Positions 1-9,586 are shown, counted from the stretch's first letter. The stretch is DNA of 64,000 bases from Andeanibacterium fulvum (GCF_037154085.1 NZ_JBANRM010000001.1:558001-622000); one strand, 5' to 3'. The notes: generated by a model from the letters alone, not told the origin. Numbers and translations: made by a program.

Positions 1-1582
1 CTGCCGCGAAACGGAGCAGGATCTCCGACCGCTTCCAGTCGCCCGCCCCGGCGGCGAGATAGCCGAGATATTCGGCGGCTTCCCCGTCTTGCGGATGCTG
101 GGCGAGATAGGCACTCAGCACTGCCCGCCCTTCCCGCTCCTGCCCCAGCAGGCGATGCGCCGCGACCATCCGCTCGACCAGCGGGAAGCTGCGGCGAATC
201 TGCGCGGCGGAGGAATAGAGTTCCAACGCGCGCACCGCCTCGCCTCGCGCCAGGGCGACGTCTCCGGCCAGCACTTCGATATCGGCGGAGCCTACGAAAC
301 GCCGCTGCAATTGCGCGACACTGGCCTGAGCCTCATCCAGTTGCCCGGCACCGAGCAACTGCCGCAGCCGGGGCACGGCAGCATCCACCCGCGCAGGATC
401 GTCGCCCCAGCGGAACAGCGCCAGTTCTCCCGCCTCGCCCAGCGGCAGGGGCAGGACACCGCCCGGTGCGGGATTGCTCGCCCGGTCCAGCAGCGGGGCA
501 GCAGCCGCACGGTTGCCCATCACTTCATAGGCACGACCAACCAGCGTGAGCAGATAGGGCGAGGCATCGGCTTGCCCTGCGGCCGGGCCGTAGCGGGCGA
601 TCACTTCGCTCGCATCGCCATTTTCCAGCATCGCGCGGCCCAGCAGCAGGGCAACGCGGTCATTATCGGGTTGGCGGCGGGCCAGCTCGTCGAGCACGTT
701 GACGGCAAGTGCCCAGTTCTCCGCCCGCATTTCCAGAATGCCTTCCAGCATCATCGCGGCGGGCACTTCGTCGAACCGGTCCTGCGTGCGCCAGAGCAGG
801 CGGCGCGCGAGATTGTAGTTCCCCGCCCGCGCGGCGAGCACGGCCTGGAGATAGAAGGCGCGCGGGTTCTCGCCGTCCAGCTCGATCATGCGGCGGGTAA
901 TGCGCAGCATCTCCTTCGCCTGGCCCGCCTCGCCCAGAGTGGCGGCATATTCGCCCAACAGCGAAAGGTCGTCGGGAGAGTTCTTCAGGCCCTGTTCGAA
1001 CCACGGCAGGGCCGCAATCAGCCCTTCCCCATCGCGGGCAAGCTGCCCCCGGAATTCCAGCGCGCGCGGGTCTTTCGGGTCGCGCTTCAGTGCCTCATCG
1101 GCGGCAGCGAGCGCCTGATGATGCTGCCCCGCGCGATAGCGCAGGCGGCCGAGGTCCACCCACATTTCCGCTGTGCCGGGATCGCCTTCCAGCGCCTTGC
1201 GGAAGGCCTCGGCGGCACCATCGAGATTGCCCTCGGCCATTTCCAGCCGGGCGAGCATGTGGAAGCCGTGGCGGCGCTGGTCCGGCGCGAAATTGCCTTC
1301 GCCCAGCCAATGGCGGGCGTCGGCATAATCCTCCTGCAACAGATAGGCTTCGCCCAGCAGGGCGGAAACCGACTGTTCCGGCTCCCCCGCATCCAGCGCC
1401 CGGCGCAGGGCCACTTCCGCCGCCACACCGTCCCCGCGCTGCAAGGCCTCTCGCCCCTGCTGCAGCTCCGCCCGCGCGGCATCCTGCGCCGCCAGCAGTG
1501 GCGGTGCCGCGACGATCAGGGCGAGCGCGGCCAAAGCCGCCCTGCCCCGCCGCTTTCGTCCGGGATCAGGCGTGGAGGTCAT
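1..1582 (-). CDS. prsT: XrtA/PEP-CTERM system TPR-repeat protein PrsT (3' part lies outside the window)
   Basis: An open minus-strand frame runs from an ATG at 1582 to the window edge, giving at least 527 residues without a stop. The N-terminus has a basic stretch (GRKRRGR) and a hydrophobic alanine/leucine segment, as in an exported protein. The rest is helical repeat sequence with typical TPR spacing (for example ALRRALDAGEPE, AFRKALEGDPG, ALAAADEALKRDP). The start overlaps the end of prsR by 17 nt, so the two genes are translationally linked. PrsT proteins accompany exosortase A and its PEP-CTERM targets and are thought to act at the envelope in exopolysaccharide-linked protein sorting. 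The role is inferred from gene order prsK-prsR-prsT; TPR repeats alone would not define it. The C-terminus is missing here. Confidence 0.85.
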   Translation of the reverse strand, partial: MTSTPDPGRKRRGRAALAALALIVAAPPLLAAQDAARAELQQGREALQRGDGVAAEVALRRALDAGEPEQSVSALLGEAYLLQEDYADARHWLGEGNFAPDQRRHGFHMLARLEMAEGNLDGAAEAFRKALEGDPGTAEMWVDLGRLRYRAGQHHQALAAADEALKRDPKDPRALEFRGQLARDGEGLIAALPWFEQGLKNSPDDLSLLGEYAATLGEAGQAKEMLRITRRMIELDGENPRAFYLQAVLAARAGNYNLARRLLWRTQDRFDEVPAAMMLEGILEMRAENWALAVNVLDELARRQPDNDRVALLLGRAMLENGDASEVIARYGPAAGQADASPYLLTLVGRAYEVMGNRAAAAPLLDRASNPAPGGVLPLPLGEAGELALFRWGDDPARVDAAVPRLRQLLGAGQLDEAQASVAQLQRRFVGSADIEVLAGDVALARGEAVRALELYSSAAQIRRSFPLVERMVAAHRLLGQEREGRAVLSAYLAQHPQDGEAAEYLGYLAAGAGDWKRSEILLRFAA

Positions 1583-2945
1583 ACTGCTTTAAGAGGTCGT
1601 AGAGCGTCGGCCGGCTGATCCCCAGCAGCTTGGCCGTATTGGAGATATTGCCTTCGCTCCGGGCCAGCGCATGGCGGATCACCCGGCGGTCGGCCTGTTC
1701 GCGCGCGCTCTTGAGGTTGAGCGGCTGGGCGTCATCCTCCTCCGCGCCTTCCAGATCGAGATCGGCGGCATTGATCAGCTTGCCATCGGCCATAATCACA
1801 GCGCGCTTCACCCGGTTCTCCAGTTCGCGCACATTGCCCGGCCATTTCCACGCATCGATCGCGGCCAGCGCATCGGCGGCGAAGCCCTTCACCTGCGGGT
1901 TCATCTCGCGCGCGAACCGCTTGAGGAAGGCCTTGGCGAGCAGAGTGGCATCGCCCGGACGTTCCGCCAGAGTGGGGATTTTCACCACGATCTCGGCCAG
2001 GCGATAGAACAGGTCCTCGCGGAAGCGGCCATCGGCGATCATTGCCTCCAAATCCTGATGGGTGGCGCAAACAATGCGCGTATCGACCGAGATCGACTTG
2101 CGCCCGCCAATGCGCTCGATGGTGCGTTCCTGCAGGAAGCGCAGCAGCTTCACTTGCAGGGGCAGCGGAATGTCGCCCACTTCGTCAAGGAACAAAGTGC
2201 CGCCGCTGGCCAGTTCGATCTTGCCCTCTGTGGTCTTCACCGCCCCGGTGAAGGCGCCCTTTTCATGGCCGAACAACTCGCTTTCCAGCAGGTTTTCCGG
2301 GATCGCTGCGCAATTGATCGCCACGAAGGCCCCGCCCTTGCGGTCGCTCGCATCGTGCAGGCCGCGCGCCAGCAATTCCTTGCCCGTACCGCTCGCCCCC
2401 AGCAGCATGACCGAGACGTTGGTATTCGCCACGCGCTCGATCGTGCGGGCCACGCGGACCATTTCCGGGGCTGCCGTGATGAGGCCGCCCAGCACGGTGT
2501 TGCCATCGCCCGCACGGGTTTGCAGGGCGCGGTTTTCCGTCTCGATCCGGTGGAGATTGTAGGCCCGGCGCACGATCAGCCCCAGTTCCTCGATATCCAC
2601 CGGCTTCTGGTAGAAATCATAGGCCCCGCGCTGAATGGCATTGAGCGCGCTTTCCCGCGCGCCATGGCCGGTGGCCACGATGACTTTCGTGTCGGGCTTG
2701 ATCGCCATGATCTCTTCCAGCACGGCAAAGCCTTCGCTCGTCCCGTCAGGATCGGGCGGCAGGCCCAGATCGAGCGTAACCACCGGCGGCTCTTCCGCGC
2801 GCAATGCCGCAATCGCCGAGGCCCGGTCGCCCACGATGGTGACGTCGAAATCGTCATAGGCCCATTTGAGCTGCGCCTGCAGGCCCGGATCGTCTTCGAC
2901 AATCAGCAGCTTGGGCAGGGATTTGGGCTTACTCTCGGACATCAT
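1566..2945 (-). CDS. prsR: PEP-CTERM-box response regulator, sigma-54-dependent (PrsR)
   Basis: This 459-residue NtrC-class activator has three domains in order. A receiver domain (about 1-125) carries acidic residues near 17-19, the phosphoacceptor Asp59 (VVTLDLGLP) and Lys114. An AAA+ domain has Walker A GASGTGKE near 183-190 and the sigma-54 contact loop GAFTGA near 230-235. A Fis-type helix-turn-helix closes the protein (NISNTAKLLGISRPTLYDLL). It would be phosphorylated by PrsK, encoded just upstream with a 4-nt ATGA overlap, and activate sigma-54 promoters of PEP-CTERM and exopolysaccharide genes. All key motifs are intact. Family assignment rests on the NtrC architecture plus the neighbouring PrsK and XrtA-type sugar transferase. 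Confidence 0.93.
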   Translation of the reverse strand: MMSESKPKSLPKLLIVEDDPGLQAQLKWAYDDFDVTIVGDRASAIAALRAEEPPVVTLDLGLPPDPDGTSEGFAVLEEIMAIKPDTKVIVATGHGARESALNAIQRGAYDFYQKPVDIEELGLIVRRAYNLHRIETENRALQTRAGDGNTVLGGLITAAPEMVRVARTIERVANTNVSVMLLGASGTGKELLARGLHDASDRKGGAFVAINCAAIPENLLESELFGHEKGAFTGAVKTTEGKIELASGGTLFLDEVGDIPLPLQVKLLRFLQERTIERIGGRKSISVDTRIVCATHQDLEAMIADGRFREDLFYRLAEIVVKIPTLAERPGDATLLAKAFLKRFAREMNPQVKGFAADALAAIDAWKWPGNVRELENRVKRAVIMADGKLINAADLDLEGAEEDDAQPLNLKSAREQADRRVIRHALARSEGNISNTAKLLGISRPTLYDLLKQYDLHA

Positions 2946-5074
2946 GCAACCTCGGCTTTGCCGGACAGGCCCGAGCCCGGCCGGATTTCCTTATTATCGA
3001 ATTCGCCATCGGCGAGCGTGGCCAGCGGCAGGCGGATGATGAAGCGCGTGCCGATCCCTTCGCGGCTTTCCACGTCCAGCCGGCCGTTCATCGATCGGAT
3101 CAACTCGCGCGCCTCGAAGGCGCCAATGCCGAAGCCGCCGGGCTTGGAGGAATGGAACGGCTTGAACAGGCGCGACCGGATAAATTCCGCGCTCATGCCG
3201 GTGCCGGAATCGAGCACTTCGATCCGGCAATTGAGCCCATCGGCCAGCACGCTGAGCAGCACGGGCGTGTCGGGATCGCTGGCGTCGATGGCGTTCTGCA
3301 CCAGATGGACCAGCGCCTGCTCGAAAGACTCCGACTTGGCCAGCAGCACGCAATTCTGCCGTTCCACCAGATGGACAGGATGCTGCGCGGCGTAGCGGCG
3401 CACCACCTTCTCCACCGCGGCAACGGCGTCCACCTGCTCGGGCCGTTCATTGCCCGACGCGCCGTAACGGCTCAGGCGGGCGAGCAGCGCATTGAGCTTG
3501 TCGGTACTGTTGCGCAGGGTGACGAGCATGTCGGCGCGGAATTCCGGCTTGTCCGCATGCTTTTCCGCATTGCGCGCCAGCAGGGAAAGCTGGCTGGCAA
3601 GGTTCTTGATGTCGTGCATCACGAAGGCGATGCGGCGATTGAACTCGTCGAAGCGATGCGCCTCGCCCAAAGCTTCCTGCCCGGCCTGTTCGGCCAGATA
3701 GCTGGCCAGCTGCTGGCCGACCACGCGAAGCAGGTCGAAATCTTCCCAGTCCAGCCGGCGCACGACCGGCGGCCGTGCCAGCACCACGATGCCGATCAGG
3801 CGTTGATAGTGGATCAGCGGCACCATGGCCCAGGCGCGGCGGCTTTCCGCCAGCCATTCGGGCACATGGCGGCTTTCGCCATGGCTCTGGCGCCCCTGCC
3901 GGACATCGTCGAGATCGACGATGAAGCGATGCTGTTCGAAGAAATGCGCCGCCTCTGCACCCAGCGCTTCGGCGGGCACGTCGATTTCCGGCCATTGCCA
4001 GCGGGAATCGAGCGTGAAAGCACCATCCTCGCCGGGCGTGAGCAGCAGGCCTGCCGGGCTGTCGGTAATGTCGGCCACGGCCTGCACCACGCGTTCGTGC
4101 AGCGGCATCACCTGCTCCCCGCCTCGGGCGATGGTCTCGGTAAAGCGCAGCCATTCGGCGCGATAATCGTAGCGGTGCTGAAACAGATGCTTGGCCAGCA
4201 TCACCCGGATCCATCCCCGCAAGCGGCGCGACGGCAGGATCAGCAGCGCGGCAATGCTCGCCGCCGCCAGGAAGGCCAGCTGGATAAGATGGGCAAAGTC
4301 GCTGCCGACATAGGCAAGGCCCTGCACCACCACGACCATGCCCACCAGATAGGCGCCGATCACCAGCAGCGAGAAGGACTGGAACGCCACCGAGCGCGAG
4401 GGCCGCAGGCGCAGTTCATTCGCGCCGTTGGCCGTACCCAGTGCCAGCAGCGTCACCATCGCCATCGCAATCAGCCCGCGCATTTCCCCAAGGGTCTGCG
4501 GCAGGCTGCCGGTAAGATAGGCCACAGTGTAATAATTGAGATCGTAGAGCCACATCGCCGCCAGCGCGGCCGCGGGCCAGCGCAGGGTCAGCCGGCCCGC
4601 AGGCGAGGCACCGACATAGAGGTTGTGCACCAGCACCAGTGCCCCGACAGCGCAGAGCAGGCGGAAGGTGATCGAGACATGGAAGATCGTCTCGGTGATC
4701 TCGGGTTGAGAGGTCACGCGGGCGGCAAGCAGGATCAGGCCGAGCTGGAGCAGTTCCACGAAGGCCAGCACGACCACGACCGGCCGGATCGGGCGCACGC
4801 TTTCATGGCGCCCGTCATTGGCGAAGAGCCGGTAAAGCGCCCAGAACCACACGAGATAGCTGACGCTGAAAAGGACCTGAGTGCCGATGGCGCCATTACC
4901 GGCAACAGCCACCGACACTGCCCACAGGCCAGTGACGACCAGTGCGGAAACCAGCGCATCGCTTGCCTGGCCCAGCTTCGCCCGGCGCGGATAGAGCCAG
5001 GCGCCAAGGCCGAGCAGCGCCGTGGCGCTCGCCACATGGAGCGCGACGATCAGTGTGGTCCACACCCCGCCCAT
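2942..5074 (-). CDS. prsK: XrtA/PEP-CTERM system histidine kinase PrsK
   Basis: A 710-residue membrane histidine kinase. About the first 290 residues are a run of hydrophobic segments (for example VALHVASATALLGLGAWLY), a multi-pass membrane sensor. A GAF-like region follows (about 310-460). The phosphoacceptor His lies near residue 487 in FVMHDIKNLASQL. The ATPase domain shows the N box (LVQNAIDAS), G1 (DSGTGM) and G2 (GGFGIGAFEARELI). The H-box HDIKN variant and multi-TM N-terminus are typical of PrsK. It is the cognate kinase of PrsR downstream (4-nt overlap) and follows the sugar transferase, whose stop shares the ATG region at 5074. The signal it senses cannot be read from the sequence. 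Confidence 0.93.
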   Translation of the reverse strand: MGGVWTTLIVALHVASATALLGLGAWLYPRRAKLGQASDALVSALVVTGLWAVSVAVAGNGAIGTQVLFSVSYLVWFWALYRLFANDGRHESVRPIRPVVVVLAFVELLQLGLILLAARVTSQPEITETIFHVSITFRLLCAVGALVLVHNLYVGASPAGRLTLRWPAAALAAMWLYDLNYYTVAYLTGSLPQTLGEMRGLIAMAMVTLLALGTANGANELRLRPSRSVAFQSFSLLVIGAYLVGMVVVVQGLAYVGSDFAHLIQLAFLAAASIAALLILPSRRLRGWIRVMLAKHLFQHRYDYRAEWLRFTETIARGGEQVMPLHERVVQAVADITDSPAGLLLTPGEDGAFTLDSRWQWPEIDVPAEALGAEAAHFFEQHRFIVDLDDVRQGRQSHGESRHVPEWLAESRRAWAMVPLIHYQRLIGIVVLARPPVVRRLDWEDFDLLRVVGQQLASYLAEQAGQEALGEAHRFDEFNRRIAFVMHDIKNLASQLSLLARNAEKHADKPEFRADMLVTLRNSTDKLNALLARLSRYGASGNERPEQVDAVAAVEKVVRRYAAQHPVHLVERQNCVLLAKSESFEQALVHLVQNAIDASDPDTPVLLSVLADGLNCRIEVLDSGTGMSAEFIRSRLFKPFHSSKPGGFGIGAFEARELIRSMNGRLDVESREGIGTRFIIRLPLATLADGEFDNKEIRPGSGLSGKAEVA

Positions 5075-6462
5075 CAGCGTGCCCCCTCATGCCACAGCAC
5101 CACGCGCAGGGTCTGCAACAGGATCAGCAGATCGAGGAAGGGCGTGTAGTTCTTGGCATAATAGAGATCGTATTCCAGCTTGTGGCGCGCATCCTCAATC
5201 GAGGCGCCATAGGGATAGTTGATCTGCGCCCAGCCGGTGATGCCGGGCTTCACCATGTGCCGCTCCGCATAATAGGGCAGCTTGTCTTCCAGATCCTCGA
5301 CGAATTGCGGGCGTTCCGGACGCGGACCGACAAAGCTCATCTCGCCTTTCAGCACGCTCCAGGTCTGCGGCAATTCGTCGATCCGCACCTTGCGGATGAA
5401 GCGGCCCACGCGAGTGACGCGCGGATCGTCGGCCTGCGCCCATTTGGCGCCGTCCTTTTCCGCATCCATGCGCATGGAGCGCAGCTTGATGAGTTCGAAG
5501 GTCTGTCCGTAAAGGCCCACGCGGGTCTGGCGGAAGAAGGCCGGGCCCCTGCTGTCGATCTTCACGATCAGGGCGAAGAGCAGGATCAGCGGAAAGGTCA
5601 GCGCCAGCAGGATCGAGCTGGCGAGGATGTCGAACATCCGCTTCGCCACGCTGGAAACGGCGCGGCCCGAACTGAAACCGTCGGAGAAGATCAGCCACGA
5701 CGGGTTGACCGTATCGAGATCGACGCGGCCGGTCTCGCGCTCCATGAAGCTGGAGAAATCGTTCACATGGACGCCGGCGGTCTTGATCCGCAGCAGGTCC
5801 TTCATCGGAATGGCATTGCGGCGCTCTTCCAGCGCCAGCACCACTTCGGACACGCCGAGATTTTCCACATAGCGGTTGAGATCGTGGATCGCCGAACGGG
5901 GGATCGCCTCTTCCACCACGAGCGGCTTGTCGGTCATCGCGATGTAGCCGACGATGGAAAAGCCGCTTTCCGGACGCATGCCCAGATCGCGCAGGCGCTG
6001 GGCGCGCATGCCGGAACCGAGCACCAGCACACGGCGGCGGAAGGCATTCGCACCAAGGATGCCGCCCACGATCAGCCGGTTGAGCATCAGGAACAGGATC
6101 GAAATGCCCATGGCGTAGGCCAGGGTCGAGCGCCAGAACGTCTGCCCCGGCACGAGAAAGTCGATGAAGGTCAGGGCAATGACGCCCAGGCTCACCGCCA
6201 CCAGCAGCCGCGCCCCGGCAAAGCGCATGGAACGCAGCGCATCCGCGCCATAGACGCCGACCGCGATCATCGCGGTCAGCACCACGGCCGCCGCGCCCGC
6301 CATCAGGGGCAGGCGGTCGGCAAACAGACCCATGGATATGCCGATCTGGCCCGCCCGCAGCTTCCACGCCACTTCGCCGGCCGCAATCAGCAGGCCGAAA
6401 TCGAACAGGCCCAGCAGCAAGACCGCATGCGGAATGTAATGCTTGAAAAGACGGATCATCAC
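5074..6462 (-). CDS. XrtA/PEP-CTERM-associated polyprenyl-phosphate sugar transferase (TIGR03013-type)
   Basis: A 462-residue polyisoprenyl-phosphate hexose-1-phosphate transferase. Four to five N-terminal membrane segments are followed by a Rossmann-like region (VLVLGSGMRAQRL) and a C-terminal bacterial sugar transferase domain with the membrane helix VKRMFDILASSILLAL, the DELPQ motif, FVGPRPERPQF and KPGITGWAQINY. This class attaches the first sugar to undecaprenyl phosphate to start exopolysaccharide repeat-unit synthesis at the inner membrane. It heads a minus-strand run into prsK with a 1-nt overlap. The combination with prsK/prsR/prsT points to the exosortase A-linked subfamily rather than a general WcaJ-type enzyme. 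The remaining exopolysaccharide and exosortase genes must lie outside the window. Confidence 0.9.
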   Translation of the reverse strand: MMIRLFKHYIPHAVLLLGLFDFGLLIAAGEVAWKLRAGQIGISMGLFADRLPLMAGAAAVVLTAMIAVGVYGADALRSMRFAGARLLVAVSLGVIALTFIDFLVPGQTFWRSTLAYAMGISILFLMLNRLIVGGILGANAFRRRVLVLGSGMRAQRLRDLGMRPESGFSIVGYIAMTDKPLVVEEAIPRSAIHDLNRYVENLGVSEVVLALEERRNAIPMKDLLRIKTAGVHVNDFSSFMERETGRVDLDTVNPSWLIFSDGFSSGRAVSSVAKRMFDILASSILLALTFPLILLFALIVKIDSRGPAFFRQTRVGLYGQTFELIKLRSMRMDAEKDGAKWAQADDPRVTRVGRFIRKVRIDELPQTWSVLKGEMSFVGPRPERPQFVEDLEDKLPYYAERHMVKPGITGWAQINYPYGASIEDARHKLEYDLYYAKNYTPFLDLLILLQTLRVVLWHEGAR

Positions 6463-6616
6463 CCAAACCGGCCAGCGCCCGCCAATTGCGGACGCATGCA
6501 GGCATAATCGCCAGAGGTGAAATGTCGGTAAATTTTACAACGAGTATCGAAACATCCGCGATAGCGCGATTTTCGCAGTTACCTGAGGATTTACCATGGC
6601 TTCCGGCCGAGACGCC

Positions 6617-7165
6617 TCAGGGGCGAGTGACGGAAACCTTTACCCATATTGCCGGATCGCCGGATATCTCGCCCCGTTCCACTCGGCCGATAAAGGCCAG
6701 TGCAGCGTCGGCGAGACCCTCCGGGCTGGAGAAGGAACAGGCGCCCGATTCCCGCTTCATGCCCGCGAAATCGCCCGGCGTATCGTCGCAATCGGCCGAA
6801 TACATGTAGAGCCGCCCGCCGGCCGCGCGCAGCGGCTGGTAGAGATAGACGACCTCGGCATCCTCCCCGTCTCCGGCATCCTCATCCTTGCCTTCATATT
6901 GGGCGAGGTACCAATCGCCCTTCAGCTTGAGATAGCGCACGGCGATATGCTCGCCGCCCTGCCGCACCTCATAGGCACGACTACCCGTGGCGGCGATGAC
7001 GAGATCGCTACGAGCCTCTTCGTCCAACCCGCGATAGGTGCCGGTAAAATCCACCGCTGACGAATTGTCATCCGTCAGCAGCGGCCGGTCCGACAGCCAG
7101 CAGGCCGACAGCAGGCAGGCCAGCGTGGCGACGAGGCTTGAGCGAATAAAGCCGCGCAGATTCAC
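6617..7165 (-). CDS. Putative lipoprotein of unknown function
   Basis: A 182-residue protein if translation starts at the GTG at 7165, which places a clean lipoprotein signal at the N-terminus: basic residues, a hydrophobic stretch and the lipobox LLSAC. An upstream ATG at 7219 is possible but would overlap the previous gene and add a non-signal-like extension. The mature part is acidic, with segments such as FTGTYRGLDEEARSDLVIAA and DWYLAQYEGKDEDAGDGED. I do not recognise a family. It is the last gene of the minus-strand cluster with the SLC13 permease, the MoaF-like protein and the Tat-exported protein, 4 nt after the latter, so it may be an envelope-anchored partner. Confidence 0.7.
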   Translation of the reverse strand: MNLRGFIRSSLVATLACLLSACWLSDRPLLTDDNSSAVDFTGTYRGLDEEARSDLVIAATGSRAYEVRQGGEHIAVRYLKLKGDWYLAQYEGKDEDAGDGEDAEVVYLYQPLRAAGGRLYMYSADCDDTPGDFAGMKRESGACSFSSPEGLADAALAFIGRVERGEISGDPAIWVKVSVTRP

Positions 7166-7169
7166 AGCC

Positions 7170-7682
7170 CTAGCCCAGCCGGATGCTCGCAATTGCCCAG
7201 CCGCCTTCGCGCCGGACATAATCCGCCTTCAGCAGGCGCTGCTCGCTGCCGCGATGGGCGGAATTGCCCTGCAACAAGGCCATCTGGACCAGCGTGTTGT
7301 CGCCTTCCAGCGCGTGTTCCGTCTCCACCGTGCAGGCGTAATGCGCGCTGGCCCGCGCGCCGTCTTCCGCCAGTTCGAAATAGGCGGGCTCTTCCGCGTC
7401 ATCAAGCGAGAGGCGCGTGGCGCCATGGGCCAGGTGCGGCGCCTTGCCATCGGCGAAGAGCGAGGCCGTCGCCTCTGCCCCGGCACCGTTGAAACGGCGC
7501 AGGAAGCTGCGGTTCAGTGCTTCGATGGCCCGCGTATCCTCCAGCCGGGCGAGCCGGGCCCGGCTGCCGTCATCCGCCATGGCGGCGGCCGTGGCAGGCC
7601 CTGCCACCACCGCGATCGGCGCCGCGACAATCGCTCCTGACTTGAGGAAAGAGCGACGTGAAGTCATGGGTTTACCAGTCAT
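7170..7682 (-). CDS. Tat-exported SnoaL/NTF2-like protein
   Basis: A 170-residue protein with a twin-arginine signal near the N-terminus (TSRRSFLKSGAIVAAPIAVV) and a predicted cleavage region around AGPATAAA. The ATG at 7682 is preceded by AAGGAG at good distance; an in-frame ATG five codons later is an alternative. The mature region, starting with a helix (RLARLEDTRAIEALNRSFLRRFN) and followed by alternating strands, resembles SnoaL-like NTF2-fold domains, which bind or transform small hydrophobic ligands. No catalytic residue can be assigned. It sits 15 nt behind the MoaF-like gene and 4 nt ahead of the lipoprotein gene, implying one operon. Tat export suggests it folds, or binds a ligand, in the cytoplasm before transport. 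Confidence 0.7.
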   Translation of the reverse strand: MTGKPMTSRRSFLKSGAIVAAPIAVVAGPATAAAMADDGSRARLARLEDTRAIEALNRSFLRRFNGAGAEATASLFADGKAPHLAHGATRLSLDDAEEPAYFELAEDGARASAHYACTVETEHALEGDNTLVQMALLQGNSAHRGSEQRLLKADYVRREGGWAIASIRLG

Positions 7683-7697
7683 TCTTCGAACTCCTTC

Positions 7698-9479
7698 TCA
7701 TGCCTTGTTCTTGAAGAAACGATCAATGTCGAACTTGCCGGCATGGCGCGCATGGGCTCCCACCTGGCTCATGCTCAGGCCTTCCTGTCCGCAATGATAG
7801 CCGATGCCGGAATCGTGCATGGTGCGCATGTTGATCACGATGGTGCCCAGCGTGCCGTTGCAGGCATCTTCCAGCCAATAGGCGAAATAGAGATCGTCGC
7901 GAATTTTCACGAAGTCCCCCGGCCCGCTCCATTCCAGCCCGCCCGCACCCGTATCGGTGAAGATGATCCACGATACGGTATGCGGCGTGGAATAGAGATG
8001 CATCGAGGTGAGGCCCGGCGCGTAATTCCAGGTGATTGCCCGGCCGAGCAGATCGTTGGTCCGCTGGTGCCGGCGCTTGCCCGCCGATGCCAGCCCTTCC
8101 ATCTCGATCACGCCGAACAAAGTCCGCGCGCCCGCCTCGTTGGCGAAGAACGGGGTGTTGAGATAGCCGTTGAAGGTGGTGACTAGGCCGCTTTCGAAAT
8201 CGGCGCAGATCGAATGCCCGTCATGGTCCGGCTCGCCTTCCAGCACATGGCCGAACAGGATCACGCCGGGCGACGGTTCATAGGCCTGATAGCGCGCCGT
8301 CACCCATTTGCCGCCATCCTTGCGCCACTGGAGCGAGTCCGCACCGGTCACCTTGTAGTCCATCACCGGCCCGCCATCGTAGCGCAGGGTGAAGCTCTTC
8401 CCCGAAAGCCAGTCCACCGCGGGCAGGCCATTGGTCGCCATGCCCGCAGCGCCGCTGCCTGCCCCGGTGCGCGGGGCAAAGACGCGGGTGTTCTCCTTCA
8501 CGGCCGCCGCGACTTCCGCCCTGGTCATCTTGGGCATGGTGCCCAGCGGACGATAGACCCCGCGCGCGCCCTTGGCGTCAGGATCGAGCGTGCCGGTCTG
8601 GCCCGGTCCGGGGCGCGGCTTGGCCGGGCCACCGCTGATATCGCCGAACTTCTCGAACTGGGCGATTTGCCCAAGCCATTCGCCCGTGCCGGAAAAGACG
8701 CGGAATTCCAGTTCGTCCGCCGCGTTGAAACCCAGCCGCAGGCCGACCTGCCGCAGCCGGTCGAGATCCATCAGATAGGCAGTGAAGATGCCTGAAAACT
8801 CGCTCTCCGTGCGAGTGTAGAGATAGAAGCGGTCGTCGATCTGGATGTAATCGGACGGCGCGCAATAGCCCTGCCTGCCGTCCAGGCGAGTCAGTTCGAC
8901 CCAGTGCGAATAGGAAATGGAGGGGAAGAATTCGAGCGTCTCGTCGCCCGTATCGGTCTTCCAATAGAGGCCCTTGCCCTCAGCCCGGTTGGTCGGCCGG
9001 TGACGATCCGGAGGCGCGTCCTTGCCTTTCTCGAACAGATAGCCCTGCCATACGGCACGGCTGACTTCGCGCTTTGCATCCTGCCCGCCGAACCACAGTT
9101 CGAAAGCGGTGACCAGCCCGGTGTGATTGTCCACCGCGACGGCATATCCGCGCAGCGTTCCGGGAAGCAGGTGCGCGAAAAAGGTGAAATGCTCCAGCGA
9201 CAGCGCGGCATAGCCCGCATTCATCGCATCCCCGCCATTTTCCGACAGGATCAGGCGGTTGCCGGTCATGAAGCGATAGGAAAGCGTCGGCCCGGCATTC
9301 GACCCATCCGCGTCAGTGACGATCTGCATCGTCTTGCCGGCGAGCGACAGTTCCAGGCTGGAGGCGCATTGCGGGCCAGCCATGGCCACCTTGTCGACAG
9401 AAGCGCCAATCGCGGCCTCGCTCAGCTTGGTCCAGTCATAGCGATAGAGCTGCACGTCGGGATAGGCTTTCCCCGGCAT
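7698..9479 (-). CDS. Tandem MoaF-like domain protein
   Basis: The ATG at 9479 is preceded by a strong GAGGGGG ribosome site and gives 593 residues; the frame is open further upstream but without a better start. The protein contains two related modules, about residues 46-280 and 355-593. Matching pieces in order are GKTMQIV and GKSFTLRY; HTGLVTAFELWF and ESGLVTTFNGYL; LEFFPSISYSHWVEL and MHLYSTPHTVSWIIF; SDYIQIDDRFYLY and GDFVKIRDDLYFAY. These features match MoaF-related domains, a lipocalin-like fold related to phenolic acid decarboxylases; the name (molybdenum cofactor) is historical and should not be read as function. No signal peptide is seen, so it is probably cytoplasmic. It lies between an anion permease and exported proteins, so a role in organic-acid metabolism is plausible but unproven. 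Confidence 0.75.
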   Translation of the reverse strand: MPGKAYPDVQLYRYDWTKLSEAAIGASVDKVAMAGPQCASSLELSLAGKTMQIVTDADGSNAGPTLSYRFMTGNRLILSENGGDAMNAGYAALSLEHFTFFAHLLPGTLRGYAVAVDNHTGLVTAFELWFGGQDAKREVSRAVWQGYLFEKGKDAPPDRHRPTNRAEGKGLYWKTDTGDETLEFFPSISYSHWVELTRLDGRQGYCAPSDYIQIDDRFYLYTRTESEFSGIFTAYLMDLDRLRQVGLRLGFNAADELEFRVFSGTGEWLGQIAQFEKFGDISGGPAKPRPGPGQTGTLDPDAKGARGVYRPLGTMPKMTRAEVAAAVKENTRVFAPRTGAGSGAAGMATNGLPAVDWLSGKSFTLRYDGGPVMDYKVTGADSLQWRKDGGKWVTARYQAYEPSPGVILFGHVLEGEPDHDGHSICADFESGLVTTFNGYLNTPFFANEAGARTLFGVIEMEGLASAGKRRHQRTNDLLGRAITWNYAPGLTSMHLYSTPHTVSWIIFTDTGAGGLEWSGPGDFVKIRDDLYFAYWLEDACNGTLGTIVINMRTMHDSGIGYHCGQEGLSMSQVGAHARHAGKFDIDRFFKNKA

Positions 9480-9586
9480 CGTTTCCCCCTCATTCCCAGC
9501 GCCCCGCCTCAGCCGGGCGGGATTCGCAAGTGAGGAGCCTATCATGCGGCCACGCCGCGTCCAGCGTCCAAACGCTCCGCTTCCGG

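Noticed and set aside
1671..3395. Long plus-strand open frame opposite prsR/prsK
   Set aside because: It is antisense to two conserved regulators with intact motifs, its product shows no domain, and such frames are expected in GC-rich DNA.
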